Assembly: GCA_947650285.1 (NCBI GenBank)
Contig: CANTFL010001058.1
Coordinates: 32,011 to 96,010 of the forward strand
Direction of reading: 5' to 3'
DNA: 64,000 nucleotides
Source of the DNA: Hyaloperonospora brassicae
Lineage: Eukaryota; Oomycota; Peronosporomycetes; Peronosporales; Peronosporaceae
Shown here piece by piece: positions 25,122-38,200 of this stretch (positions within the stretch are counted from its first letter, which is position 1; each line of letters starts with the position of its first letter). Under the pieces are notes generated by a model, which was given only the letters and a program-made list of their open reading frames with translations, ran no database searches and had not been told where the DNA came from. The position numbers and the translations under genes are program-made.

Positions 25122-28100
25122 TTAATCGTCGGAAGAGGGCTTGTACTGACAGTACGGGCGAAAACGTCCCACGTAAAACGTAGGATGTGTACGTATCCTA
25201 CGTGGCAGTTCGATCGTGGATGCGCTGCCTTGTCGGCGCAGCACACGAAAGGGGCCGATGTACTTGGGCAGTTGTTTACTGCTGCCCACAATGGTCACTA
25301 CGTGTCCAGGTAAGTTTACCGTAGATATTAGGAATAATGCACCTTTGACAAATGAATGTGTATTTGCCCTTCCATTCTTTCCAGCGTTTCTTTTCTGCTG
25401 GTTCACCGCGTAAGCGATGGAATCCTGTACGAAACGGACCACTGCTTCACGAGCCAGCAGAAATTCTTCTGCTTACTCGGCATCGTTCTGCGCAGTCAAC
25501 TTGTGAGAACTGCACAAAGAGTCCTTTCCTCTTTCTGGTCATCAGCGAGGGTTTCATCATTCTCGCTGGAATAGTCGTTGGCGATGCTGAAAATACTAGC
25601 ATCGTCGTTCTCATCTGTATCAATAATAGCGTCATCTCTATTATTGAGGTGATCTTCTACATCGATGTCGACTTGATCGGCATCGGCATCGTACGTGACG
25701 AATTTTGCGTCGGCATGTGATGAGCAAGAGTCAGAGCGGTTTGGGCTCGAGCGAGGCCCTTCCCTCCTTAACCAAGGGTCACACTCTAACAGGGAGGGTA
25801 GACGTATATGGAGTAATCCATTCACGAAAAACGGTGTGTGCTGTGTGGAAGCAAGCACCGATTTATTGATGGCGAATTTCACCATCGGTAGGAATTTGCT
25901 TTAACTCGAGAACAAGTGGACATATCCTCGAAGGATCTCTTCGAGGACGTGGTTGGCACATTCCGTCTGACGATCTGTTTCGGGATGGTCAGATGTCGAC
26001 ATCTTCAGCCGGGTTCCGAGGGAATGGAACACGGATTGCCAAAAGTCTGCCGTGAACGGAGGGTCACGGTCGGAAACGAGTTCACGGGGTAACCCGTGAA
26101 GTCGTAATGTCGTGTCGATGAAGACACGAGCACAGCCTTGTGCCGTGATTGACCCGGGAACTGCAGCAAGATGCACCACCTTGCTGAATCGGTCAACGAA
26201 CACACGAATACCATTATTCTTGTAATCGTCTTCAGGGAACCCGAAGACGAAGTCCAATAAACGGACTGCCAGCACTCTGTCGGGACAGGTAGAGGCTGCA
26301 AGGGTGCACGGTATGAAGGACTGGGCTTCACCTTCTGACAAACCTCGCAAGCACGAATGTATTTGCGCACAAACTGTTACTGGCGGGGCCAGTAAAAGTC
26401 ACGACTTACTGTAAGGTGAGTCTTTTTCCTTCCACGATGTCCACCTGTCGGGGCATCGTGGCACCCATACATATTGCGTTGGCGCAAATCATTGTGAGTG
26501 GGGACGACGACACGAGGTGTGTCGCCGGCAACGGCTGTATAATAGAGCAGCCCGTTGCGTGTTGTGTACCGATTCAAAGAGGATCGGTACAAAGCCGGTA
26601 AATCCTTCAATTATTTACGTGATGGATTTGATAGATGATCCATCAAGCGCAGAAGCTCCTTGTCTTCTGCGTAAGCTTTTTGCACGTCGTCAAGTTTACT
26701 TGATGACGGCACACTGGCTGTAAGTGTTGCAACAGTGGACTTATCTTCACTGTTAGACTGCGAGCCCGACTCGAAATCGGGTCGGCGCAATAGGGCGTCA
26801 GCGACGACATTCAGTCGATATAGTTTATACTCGACGGAGAAGTTGTACTCCGAGAAGCAAGACAGCCACCTCGCCATTCTTTGCGAGAGGTGGGGACTAT
26901 TCACGGCCGTGCGTCTTGACGCATGGTCCGTAAAGACGATGAAAGATCTATCCCCCAAGAGATAGAAACGAAACTTGGCCAGTGCGTACTTTATGGCAGG
27001 GAGTTCCTTGTCATGCACTGTGTAATTACGCTCAGCTGCTTGCAGCTGACGCGATTGATAGCAGACGGCGCGCTCTGCGCGATCTTTGTCAAATTGCATC
27101 AGCGCGCAGCCGATCGCAAAATCGCTGGCGTCACAGACCACATGAAATGGTCTGTCCTGATCTGCAATCGCCAGTATGGGCGACGGCATCAAGTTTTGCT
27201 TGTTACCTTCGAAGGAACGCTACAGTCAGCGTTCCATAACCACTTTACATATTTTTGGAGTAATCAAGAAAGATGCACAGTCATCTCGGCGTAGTTGCGC
27301 GAGTACTTGTGCAAGTACGCCGCTAGCCCAAGAAACTTACGAAGCTTCATGACATCGACTGGCACTGGCCAGTCGTGGATCGCCTTGATCTTTTCGGTAT
27401 AAGGGTGTACGCCGTGTTTACCCACGATGCACCCAAGAAGTGGTATTCGCTAGCCGCAAAAATACACTTCTTGAGATTGGCGTACAACTTATGCTTGTGC
27501 AAAAGTTCAAGAATCTAACGAACGTGAGTTTTGTGAACTTTAACGTCCGTCTTTCCGTCCATAGCCCGGCTATGGACGAACACATCGTCAAAGTAACTCG
27601 GTTCAAAATCCCGCACCGGTCTCAGTAGATTTGTAACACATCTGTTGAATGTTTCAGGGGAGTTACTCATCCCCTGTGGCATCACTAGCCACTCCCCCAG
27701 CATGCCGCTAGGGGTGCTCACTGCTGTGTACGGGATGTCCCTTTCACGCATGAGGATCTGATAGAATCCATCCAATAGATCCATGGACGAAAAGATGGTA
27801 CTCTTTGACATACCGTCTATGATTACGTCCTTCCTCGGTATCGGCGTCTGAGCAGGTACCGTTGCAGCATTCAACTTGTTGAACGCGTGCACTATCCACC
27901 ATCCTCCTGTGGCCTTTCGCACACAGAAGGTCGGAGAGCTGTGAGGGGATGTCGATTCCCTCACATGGCCCGCTGTTAAGCGATCGGCAAAGAACTTGTC
28001 GATTGCTAACATTTGTTCACGAGGCAGTGGCCACTGCTTCATGACACAATATTTCGAGCCCGGATTGAGCTCGATTTAGTGTCGAGTGTCTTTATCCTTA

Positions 28101-29285
28101 GGCAACTCGCAAGGTACGAATCAGGTAATACATCATTGAATTCGACCAAATCCTTGTACAAAGCGTTTATCTGAAGCGACTCCTAGGATTGAGACGTTTA
28201 TCGCTAAATCTGAGTCTTCTCATCGAGGACACTTTCGTCCATCGATGAGCTGCTGAGAACCCGTTCGTTCTCAGAAAACACTGCTGCCGGCCGAATATCG
28301 GCCACATACTCATCCTCTGTGACGAGCATGCAGATCTGCTTGACCTTGCCATTACGCAGATCACGCAAGAACCGTTTCGGTTCTAGCGTTGGTATTTAAG
28401 TTATCTCCGAATTTAACTTCGGAGGCACGATCAGACCAAGCGTATGAACGCCTACGCTTGATTCGTCATTGACCAAGACGTTCAACGTCTCGGTTTCTTC
28501 CGGGGAACTTGTTCCCACAGGTTGCTGAGGGCCTAATCCCTCAGCATGAGACTCTTGAAGAATTCCGTTCTCGAGCACGTGGGGATTTGTTCCCTCGACG
28601 TCTTCTGACTGTGTCTGTGAAGTTACAGCCAGGTATCGATCCTCTACGTTCGGCTCTCCAGTCGACCTGGGATGACTGTGTTGCCCTTTGGTGGCAACAA
28701 GTTTCTTCCTTCTAGGATGTTGCCCGCTAGGCATACATCTATGTCCCGATCCACTCGACTTATTCGAGTTGTGGACCTTCGGCGCTGCCCGTACATCTGT
28801 ACAGCCACCGGGAGCTTGCTCCACAGTGCATCGATCAGCTACACTGAGGTCTTGTGCAGTCGTGCTAACGACTTTACCGCAAGTGAGGCCATCGCACTCA
28901 CTCGCAGTACATTCACACGCTTGTGGAAGATCCATGACGTTCATCAGATGTCCATCTGATGAAAAAGCGGCAGGCATCTTCCAGATCGATGTTGCCAGCT
29001 CACCCTTGGCTCGTACCTTCTAAGCCAAGGTAAACCTAGGATGACATCAAATTTGTCATCCGGATCCAGTACGATAAAGTCATCATCGTAATGTTTTCAG
29101 TCTAACGTGTAGTAGGTTCCTACTATACGTTTCTTAAAGATAATCGATGCGCCTGTGGCGAGGCGCACCGTCATCCTCGTTGAAGGAATGTCGCGCTCAA
29201 CGAACTTGAGCCTACGACCCTCTAGTGACTGGCGACGAACAAAGTTGTTCGACGCCCCACAGTCAACTAGAGCACGAAGTGACAA
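25122..29285 (-). pseudogene. gypsy-1 pol: protease, RT, RNase H, integrase (broken)
   Basis: Domains run in gypsy order. Protease (29285-29040): LVDCGASNNF with Cys at the usual Ser/Thr position, then VILGLPWL. A Ser/Gly-rich linker (28977-28396) follows. RT (28042-27515): catalytic YFDDVFVHS intact. RNase H (27192-26700): FHVVCDASDFAIGCAL and TDHAS. Integrase: zinc-binding part near 26480-26340 (HRGRKKTHL, CEVCQKV), then the core 26300-25901 with VFVDRFSK, VSDRDPPF and HPETDRQTE. The C-terminal part (25442-25122) has a GPY/F-like YIGPFRVL. At least six frame changes or stops separate these pieces. The order integrase after RNase H identifies Ty3/gypsy rather than copia. Confidence 0.92.
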
Positions 29286-29473
29286 ATCTTTTGTTACTTG
29301 TAACTTTTAGGTGATGAGTGATATCTCATCACCAGGTGCAGAGACACACAACGATTATGTACCTGGAGCAACTTTCGTCAAGAGATTTCCTACTTCTCTT
29401 AAGTCTGCTTGATCAGTAGGGCACTCCGCCCCTACTGAACCCGGCCCTTTTCTGATGGTCCGCTTAGCTGTTG

Positions 29474-30585
29474 CTAAACCGCAACAGCGCTGGACCCACG
29501 CCCGATACCCCTTTTGGCAAATGGACGACCATTTCGCCCAGTACTGCTATGTACTGTGCGAGGGACACTACACTCGTAAGCGTAGTGTCTAAACTTCTGG
29601 CAGCGATTGCACTTCTGCAATCGCTTGTTCTTCGGAGAGCGAGGTCTCTCGCTCTCAACATAACAGAGATCCATTGGTTCTGGACCTCCAGTCTCTTGTC
29701 TTCTCGGTGGACGATAAGAGCTCGAGCTATCATGAGCCTGTCTCATGCTAAATTCTTCCTGTTCCGCTGCTGCAATAGCATCTTCTAGAGTGTTCAACTC
29801 TAGGCGGAACAGGTGATTCCCGACGGGCCCGTCTGCGAGTCCTTGAATGAACATAGTAATCAACGTGTGTTCATTTACCGGGTTTGTAGTTATACTACTC
29901 GCGAGGCTTCTTATATGCTGAGTATAAGCGTGCACATCACGCTTACCCATTTTTAGTTTAAGGAGCTCTGATAGAGCCCTGAACTTATCCCTTGGCGGAT
30001 CAAAGGTTCGTTTGAGCCGGGTCTTATAGACTACTAGCGACTCAAAAGCGTATGGGTTGCTCATCGTCATCTTTAAGGCCCAAGTCTTAGCACGCCTTGC
30101 CAAGTGGGATTGAGCAAATGTGAGTTTCATTTCCTCATTGTCGATGCAACGTGCCCTTATGGCTCTGCCTATTTGACGAACCACAACAACAGGGAGTCTT
30201 CCTCGACTCATCTGTACTTGGAGATGTAAACCTTCAAGATTTCGGGGCGAAGCGTGTGCGTCGTCCCGCCCACAGAAGCATTGAATTGCTGCTGTCCCAA
30301 CAGATTTGTATGTTGAGCACCGAGTTCTATCAACTGCTCGGCCAATTGGAAGCCTCTCTGGTGAAGCATGGCTATCTTTTCTTTTTCGGCGACATGTTTA
30401 TTTTGAATGAACCTGTCTATAGCGTCATGTTGTTTTCCCTGTCAAGTTACTCCAGCATGGCGCTAATGGCAAATTTGCCAACGGTAGAAAATCATTCGTT
30501 CTACCGCCTTCCATTCGATGTCACTCAAATGGGCAAAGCCTTTACGAGTGGCGTGAAAGCTCTCCGTTTCATCTCTCATGTTCAT
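29474..30585 (-). pseudogene. gypsy-1 gag (broken)
   Basis: Gag would form the virus-like particle and bind the element RNA. From ATG 30585 the frame reads MNMRDETESFHATRKGF and is interrupted by TAG and TGA within 50 codons. After a further TGA near 30210 the reading moves to another frame. That 245-codon frame holds the helical retrotransposon-gag domain (KLTFAQSHLARRAKTWAL, FIQGLADGPVGNHLFRL) and one CCHC zinc knuckle, CNRCQKFRHYAYEC, near the C-terminus. The knuckle spacing CX2CX4HX4C is intact. Protease coding follows about 190 bp downstream. Confidence 0.88.
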
Positions 30586-30617
30586 GATGCATTAGGTGAG
30601 TGGTCGTTGGAAGGACT

Positions 30618-30631
30618 ACAAGGTGCTACCA
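30618..30631 (-). other. Primer binding site of gypsy-1
   Basis: Two bases after the 5' LTR the minus strand reads TGGTAGCACC. This fits the 3' end (GCTACCA) of a eukaryotic initiator Met-tRNA, a common gypsy primer. The tRNA identity is inferred from general knowledge of tRNA ends. Confidence 0.65.
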
Positions 30632-30633
30632 GG

Positions 30634-31134
30634 TGTAACGTTGCACGCTCTTGCTCAGATAACTGAGCAAGGCCTCGTATTGATAACAATACAAGGGTGC
30701 GTACGCCCGACGTCACGTACACGTGGAGTGAGGAAGCGCGACCAAGACAATACAGAACCCGAAAGCTCTGTCTTGATGGAAAAGTAGAACTGTTATTTAA
30801 TATAGTTATTTTCTTACTAAATCATCGTTCGTCTTAAACTAACTATATTAAACTACTGTCGCCTACGTGGGTCTTCTATCCACCACCCACTGCGCGCGTC
30901 CAGCAGCGATTGGTAGTTAATTTGGTTGATGTACCGTGTACACCAACCAAGAAGTGGACCCCTTCTCGGATATTACCCCTAGAGGTGATATTCCGACAAC
31001 ATCACCTTCCTCGAGTGATGTTGATTGAATTTATCAAAAGAGATAATATTTAAAAATTGGTACAAAAGAGATAATATACAAAAATTGGTGACAAAAGTAC
31101 CAATTTTTTATATAATAGGCTCACCCCGTTACAA
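30634..31134 (-). repeat. 5' LTR of gypsy-1
   Basis: It is 501 bp with TGTAAC/GTTACA ends. It is longer than its partner mainly because a segment of about 28 bp (CAAAAGAGATAATAT...ATTGGTA) is duplicated near 31035-31095. Confidence 0.92.
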
Positions 31135-31544
31135 GATCCATCTCCAACATTTCGATATTGGACATCAGATCGGTAATGTTCCCTGTTTATCATGGATATG
31201 TCGCTGATGGAGCTGTTTGGACATGATGAATATGTTTTATATAGGCCAATTAGTGATGTCTCAAAAGTATAGACCGAAAGAGCCAGTGGAAGCCGGTTGA
31301 ATTGACGTCGCAAAATGGATTTAGACACATTCGGCATTTGGGTACTATTTAGGGCTCTTTAGAAATAAAAATGGGAATTTGGTACCATATTTGGGATTTG
31401 GTCCTCTTTTGGCGTATAGGTACGATATCGGGGATGTTGGCGCTATTTTTGGAGTACAGGTCATAAAATTTTGACACGTGTTCAAGGGGGCGGTCAAGCT
31501 TAAATTAGATATCGATTTGGAGAGTGACTTACAGTTTGAAAAGG
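31135..31544. other. Continuation of unclassified repeat DNA
   Basis: Probably the other side of the sequence split by gypsy-1, as the flank AGATC suggests. Coding-like traces on the plus strand (MDMSLMELFGHDEYVLYRPI near 31195) end in stops. Phrases such as GGGATTTGG recur near 31360-31400. No identification. Confidence 0.35.
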
Positions 31545-32380
31545 CTTAATCATAGGTTGGCTATTAATTTGGTTGGATATTAAAAATAGTTGCCGCTTTT
31601 ACAAATATAGCACGTCGCAGACTTCTCTTCCGCGCAGGATATTTGGCCTCCCGTCGATCAAGGGACTTTGCCTGGCTGTGTTTCGTGTGATCACCTTGGA
31701 TTTTTTGGCGAAGGTGGGGTTAAGGTAACTCAACTTAACTCAAATTGCTAAGGTAGCAGCAAACAACGGTAAAGGAAAAGGAGTTTGTTTATAAGATCGC
31801 GAAACGGCTCAAGTAGTAAGAAGATCTGGACAAGGAGTTCAAGACAGGGCCGAGCAAGATCGGAGCAATCCACAAGGCATTTCGGCCCGTTTCATTTTGG
31901 CGAAGCACAAGACCTATCTGTTCCACTACGCACTTCCGACAAGATCGTCAAATTCCAAGACCAGATAGGACCGATTTCGAGGCAAAATCAACGCAAGACT
32001 ATTATTTGCTGAGTATAGATTTCCGCACAGCAAAGACCCTGATCTCAAAGACAAATTGAGATCGGTGCGATCCAAGATCAAACTCGCGACATCTCCACAT
32101 AGTGATCGTATCGACTCATGATCCAGTTCGCAAATTCCAGTTCGTGATGTGAATGTTTACGCGCCGAAAGCGAGCTCTCAACCGTAAAACCTCAGCGAGA
32201 CCGACATCTCCTAAGTCCATTGCGAAGAGCTCAAGCCAGCCCAACCGACGGGTACACACGGTGAGCACAAGGCTATACAACAAGGCACGGATCGGAGTAC
32301 CCCCTCCGAGAGTCGGTAAGTCTGGGCAAGTGGAAGATCGACCCTCATATCTACTTATTTGTGAGATCGGATTCACCACA
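31545..32380 (+). repeat. Diverged LTR relic related to elements A and B
   Basis: It shares several blocks in the same order as the second half of element A's LTR: a CTTCCGCGCAGGATATTTGG block near 31627, CCCGTCGATCAA, a block with GACGGGTACACACGGTGAG near 32250, CGGAGTACCCCCTCCGAGAG near 32294, and a CACCACA end at 32380. No TGG-type primer site follows, so it is either a solo LTR or its internal part is decayed. The 5' border is uncertain. Confidence 0.6.
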
Positions 32381-34839
32381 AACCTGCCGCGATTGGCAGA
32401 TACACGCAGCATAAATTTGATCTAGTTGACAAAAAGATAGACTAGCTTCACCAGCAAGGCTGCAAACCGTCAGATCTACTAGGAGAAAATTATGTACAAC
32501 AAGCCGAAAGTGCTGAGAAAAAACGAGCAATGATGCTGTTTTTGAACCAACGCTTATCCGTTTAACCTGACACTTACTATTATCATCTTTATTTTTAATG
32601 CAGTCATGAAAGCTACACTGCGAAAATAGTTATTTGATCTCGACGACATCATATAAACTCGTCAAATCTGAGACGGACCGAAGGATTCAGCACATCGCAT
32701 GTGCGTCAAACGTATACGTAGTAAACCCTGCGCCTTAAGTCTTAAGCTACACATCGCATGTCGGGTGGTATAATATCTTAACGTGCGTCTCCGACACAGC
32801 TATAAACCAAACTCATGCTCAATTATGGGCTCGATATGATTTACTAGGACCAAGGCAGTGTAAGTATGATACACAAGCCTAGAATTACCACACACGATAC
32901 AGCCTACGATGTATCGTGTGGAAGTCCGAAAATGAGCAGCGATAGTTTTACGCGTTTATGTAGTGCGTTGCAGATGGTCTCTTCTATATCCACTATTTCC
33001 GTCAGACCTAGATTTGCCGCATCAAGCGGTCTATGTGCTGGATAAGAAAACATATGGCTTAAAATAAGATCACGTGAACTCGTCTTCTTATCGCATCGCG
33101 CTTATAGTATAACAGCCGTCCAGAGTTTAGATAACTCTGTCTTGTCCATCGCGATAAATATTGCTCCCATGGCTATATAATTCTGCAATCGTGTAAGCAC
33201 TAGTAAGCGGTAGGCCGCAAAGTCTGTAAGTATAGTGATCTACGCCTGGTATCTCAAACAAGGAGATAAAATTTGGCTGCGCAGAAAAAGGGCTAAATAA
33301 ACGGAGTTCACATTGTCACTACATCGTGCCGAATAGGTTTAAGGTCAGGTAAGCAGGGAAAGGTTGATCTGGTGATTTGAAAACATTGAAAGTAAATTGC
33401 AGATCTGGTGACAAATGCTTCCCCCTCAAATTATTCTTGTGTTCTCATCTATGATGAGCATCCTCATATTGACGACATCAAAACAACAACAAATACGTCA
33501 CTTCTTGAACTAATTAGCAGTAGGGATTATTGGCAAAGAGATTTGGTAAATTGAGCGGAAGCAATCGTTCAGCAGTTCTACGAAACGATGATGGCGAAGT
33601 TGTCCCGGATAATTTTAACAATGGACACTGATGGGTGAGCACCGACTGGAAGGGAGGTTCTACATACGTTGATCTGGATCATATCAAGGTGATGGAATAT
33701 AAAGATTTAACTTCTAGTCAACTTGCGACAATCCAACGTTAAATACCTAGATAATCGGAAGATACCTGAGATCCGCGATATAAGGATCGAAATAAATGCC
33801 ATGCATCGCAAATTCGAGGATTAGAGAGTGTAAATACGGATAAAGAAACGGTAATCACGCAATCCGTCGTATCATACAGAAAGACTACGAAGATATGAAA
33901 TATCGCAACATATCTGGGGAAAGATGACTTGGAGAGGCAGAGGTGCGATGATACGCGCAACCCGCGTAAGACCTTATCGATTTCAAAGAAAGGCCACGTA
34001 CCTTAAACTTGGACCATACAACAAGCTTCTCCCAAGCTACAGATTTTGATACCCATAATTTACGTGGGCTACATAATGCGATCGAGTTCCCGACCTGCGA
34101 CCTGAGATTGCAATCCGCCATCTGCTATCGAGATGTATCAATCCAGATGTGCACCATATCTTACAAGGGGAAGAATCTAGTGCAAGGGCAACACGTGACA
34201 ATTGGATCCTGAACTACGTATTTGCGCATTAGTAATTTGATCATTTGAATGCCTTAATCTCAATTATGGCTTAAGTATGTTCGATACACACCATGCGTGG
34301 CTACCGCTACCTGCGATAACTCATTTTTGCTTCTCGACACACAAGGATGCGACGCGTCTTCGAAGCACAAAGCCTTTTGATCACTTAAATCTTCTTGTAC
34401 ACGCGCTTTGCGATACGTTTCTGAGAATTAACTCAGATCGGCCTTGCGATGTTTTATGTATACTACGCGTTTCAGTCGTATCATCTTGTAAATGTTTGAC
34501 TAGGACTGGAATATCAAGTTAATACACGCTTTTAATACTGTATCCCGATCTTCGGCATGTATCAATAAGGGCAAAAAAATACGGCAACTTTTCGGCAGGA
34601 CAAGAACGTTTATTAGCTTCCCTAGGCTCAACACAAGTGTTTCGCAATTATTTACATCGAGCAAATTCTAGATAATTTGGCCAATAATTATAATTTTTTC
34701 TCTTGGATGGGATATATTCTTAAAAGATTAGTCTAGGAAATAGTTCAATTTAATAGATTCAATGGTTTCGTTACCGATTAATAGATATTTTAAAGGATTC
34801 ATGGAGTGCAGACGCGTTATTAAACTGTCAGGAGGGACT
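32381..34839. other. Low-gene AT-rich DNA
   Basis: Composition falls back toward AT over this stretch. I see no gene, RNA gene or defined repeat. It may be the decayed interior of the LTR element next to it. Confidence 0.5.
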
Positions 34840-35230
34840 CTTTTGTCTCCCCGATACAAAGTCCAGCAATAGCGCTACAAAGACGGTCTCTCCTGGATTG
34901 TTTGGCACGCAAAAAGGCTCTTATGAATTCCCGCTAACCTGCGAGTGAATATAGAAAACTTAAACTGCACCAATACAAAACCACGAGACGGCTAATTATT
35001 TAGAACTTAAGCGAATCAGGTATATAATTTTGGAGAGGTCGATCTAGAGAGCTAAGGACAGATCAAAAAGGAGTTAAGAGCCATTGCATGGGATCGAGTG
35101 GAAACATTCCTCCCAATTTACAACAAATTCCAGCTTGTTAAATTAAACCATCAAATCAACCACCAAGAAGAGTGCAGGTCGCCCTACGGCGGGTATACAA
35201 TCAAGGTAGATAGCACAGCGCACTAAGAAG
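34840..35230 (+). repeat. Strongly decayed LTR fragment of the A/B family
   Basis: Two blocks match element A's LTR in order: AGCGCTACAAAGACGG followed by CTCCTGGATTGTTTGGC near 34870-34905, and CACCAAGAAGAGTGCAGGTC with GCCCTACGGCGGGTATACA near 35161-35200. The sequence between them is AT-shifted. This shows that at least part of the AT-rich block is old transposon DNA. Confidence 0.5.
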
Positions 35231-38200
35231 GATTATTTCTTTTATTAGCCAGTCTTATGGGCATTAATAGCCTGAGTTGCATAATCAATTTTGCGAATCT
35301 TACTCCACATCAGCTTAGAAAACTTCACACGAAGTCAATGAATATCGGATCTTTGGGTCGATTATCTGAGCTTATAATTTGTTCGCCACGAATGAAGTTA
35401 GTCCTGTTAAGAGGCGCATCTATAACAGCAAGAATTACGTGGTTGGGATTCACAATAATCTAGTTGATATATAACACAGTACAGTGGTGCATTCAACTAA
35501 CTTAGGTTTTATACCGAGTCTGATGTCATTATCATTGACCATGATATGTAAGGTGCGATTTATGGACCAACTGTCTATAGTGATTCGATAAGCCGCCTGC
35601 CACTTGTTCATCAGATGTTTATCAGATAAACGTCGTAGAGCTTCTTAGCGTTTTAATATGTTTCGAGTTATTCGGTGACATCAGTTGTAATTGATTAATA
35701 TCACGTCTAAATTAATACAACTTGTGTGGAACTAGACTATCAAGCTAGTTGTTGTCGCTGTAAAAAGCTACGCAGGCGTCACCAAAAATATTTCTTTTTA
35801 ATAAAATTAAGTGACCCACAACTCTTTTGTATGTCTAGTGGGCACAAAGCAAGTAACATTAAGATACCTTCCTCCCAGAAGTGGAATAATGGATATTTTG
35901 AACAGACATATGAATCGAGCGTATATTTCCTTGCTGTGATGTAGCAACCACTATTTTAATGATGACAAAGGAATAAGGCTCTAAGTAGCAAGGTTAATGA
36001 GTAATAAGAGGACACCGATATATTGAGCCCCTAGATAGACAAAGAATTAAGCATTGGCGCTTTCACGCTTGGACTTATTGTAAGCTCGACGTTAATGTAG
36101 AAATTGCTTGGTACTCAAGCATACCGATTCGGGGAAAACGTGAGTAGCGACAAATTCAATCCAATTTTCGAACACATATGAAAAAATCAATACCTATTCA
36201 TTGTTTGGTAGGGATTACTGAAATAGCAAGTGAATAATAATTCATTTATAAGTGACAACTCGACTTGAGCGATGCAAGCCCCGATGCTACGATTATGCAT
36301 TTTCCTATGCGCGATTGCAATATATATAAGTATTAGATCGATTTTAATATGTGTACTCCGAAATCGTGACTCGATTTACCTTAAAATATTGAAACTCTTC
36401 GTGATATCAATTATTGATTAAATTTGATGTACTGTTCCATATATTAGTGGCCACTGGCTCGTCAATGGCTGATAGCAATCGACAGTAGATTTCCGATCGC
36501 TTACCATATAATCATGTGATAAATAAGACTGTCACATATTAACTTCCAAAAGTATTTGTGCAAACACAACAAGTCATATGTCTTATATACCGATCCAACA
36601 TATAATTATGCATCAACATTCATGGCTCAGTCGCCAATACCGAGTTAGGATGGAAATGAAATGTTATGTCAATAAGCACGATCTTTTCTTATTTAAATAT
36701 AATGTAGGGATGCTGTAAATTGCATGCGTGAGCAAGATTGTTCGTGCACACCAGTTAGTGCCTTCAGTGTTATGCTGCAATAACGCTTGTCGTCCCTCGA
36801 GGGCTCAGTAAACTATAGTGACTTAAATTATATGTGTATTGCGTGATTAATACAGTTATTAATATTCACATATAGTCAATCCGATAACCTTTACAATATT
36901 GAAAAAAGTAGTGAGTGAAAGTTTAATCATAGGGAGTCGTATACCCCATTACCTAAAGGTTCTTACAACTATGCAAAATCATCCGGTGAATGTCAATTTT
37001 TATGAGTGTAACACAAACAACAAGCGGAACATCTTTTCTATGTTGCACCTTTTGTGTTAAAGACTAACTGTTTGATTCATAAAGCATCAATTCGTTCATC
37101 TATTAGATACTGAAAGTCAAAGTCAAGGGACTGCGAATGTCCTTGCGGCTTACTTGACCATCCATTCCGATAATTACACCGAAATTTTGGCAATTTCTTT
37201 CCTGTTTACTCAAGAAAATTGTGAAGTCGCGTTGAAGTGCTGCTTGTCAGGGGTATATATAAAGCTAACACCGAATAGCTAAGACAATGCGGAAAGTGCA
37301 AAACGTCACTACTCGCGCCAATTGCCACCATCTGATCCAAATAATTCGGGTGCATGACAAAGAAATACATCCCATAAAATACGAAAAAGCAAAATAATAT
37401 AATACGAATGATAGGACGCTGACCCTTTATCGCCTGACAAAAAATTTTGCGACTATAATGATACCCATTATCTGTCCAACTATTTGGCAAAGACTGAATG
37501 TGGATCTCTTTACTTGCAGAGTAGAAGTTCTCCGTGGAACATAATCTAGGGCGCCTATATGCCGCCGCAATTTTTTTGTACTCTGCGTTACCCCGAGCAT
37601 AGCCGGTCGCTTGACCTCAAATTGGGATATTATCACTGTAATAACGATGGCGTGCCAGTGAACGTTGACAATCTTGATTAAAAACGGATAAATGGCTTGT
37701 AGAAAATGACACAATCGATAGAGATAGTATTGAATTTATTTTGGCAAATGGTGCAACCTTTGCGTTTAGCGTTTATGGTAAAACTTCCGGTTCATCCACA
37801 GAACGAGATAGCTTGCAGTAAATACCTATTTGTAGCGGTCGACTCGTGCCTCGTCGTCGTTCTCACTCAAAAGGTTCTGCAATTACGGATTATGTATAAC
37901 TGTTACGATGCATTGGTAGTGGAAGTCGTGGAAGGGAGATGAAGTTATCAAACAGTCGGTACCACTTCAAATGGCTTAGAATGGAGCTGTTTTTGCGTCA
38001 GTGCATACGTGCTTGCGGATTATGTCAATAATTGAACTTGTTTAGCTCTTTACTCCACAAACCATTACAAATTGACTTTAAATAATATTGTCGGCAGTAT
38101 TTATAAATGATTGTGGCATCAAGTTTCCTGAAGACTATGTATGATCATAGTCCACCTATATTTTTCAATCTTTTTTTAGACACGGTTCATCTTATTATGT

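Larger units (their letters stand above)
22799..31134 (-). mobile_element. Ty3/gypsy LTR retrotransposon (gypsy-1), decayed
   Basis: The two LTRs begin TGTAAC and end GTTACA. Five bases next to the ends read AGATA (left) and AGATC (right), a likely target duplication with one change. The element reads on the minus strand in the order 5' LTR, primer site, gag, protease, RT, RNase H, integrase, polypurine tract, 3' LTR: the gypsy order. All sense frames carry stops and shifts. Between integrase and 3' LTR lies a long coding sequence on the plus strand. The LTRs differ at several sites and by a local duplication, so this is an older insertion than element A. I see no second RNase H and no clear chromodomain. 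Confidence 0.93.
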
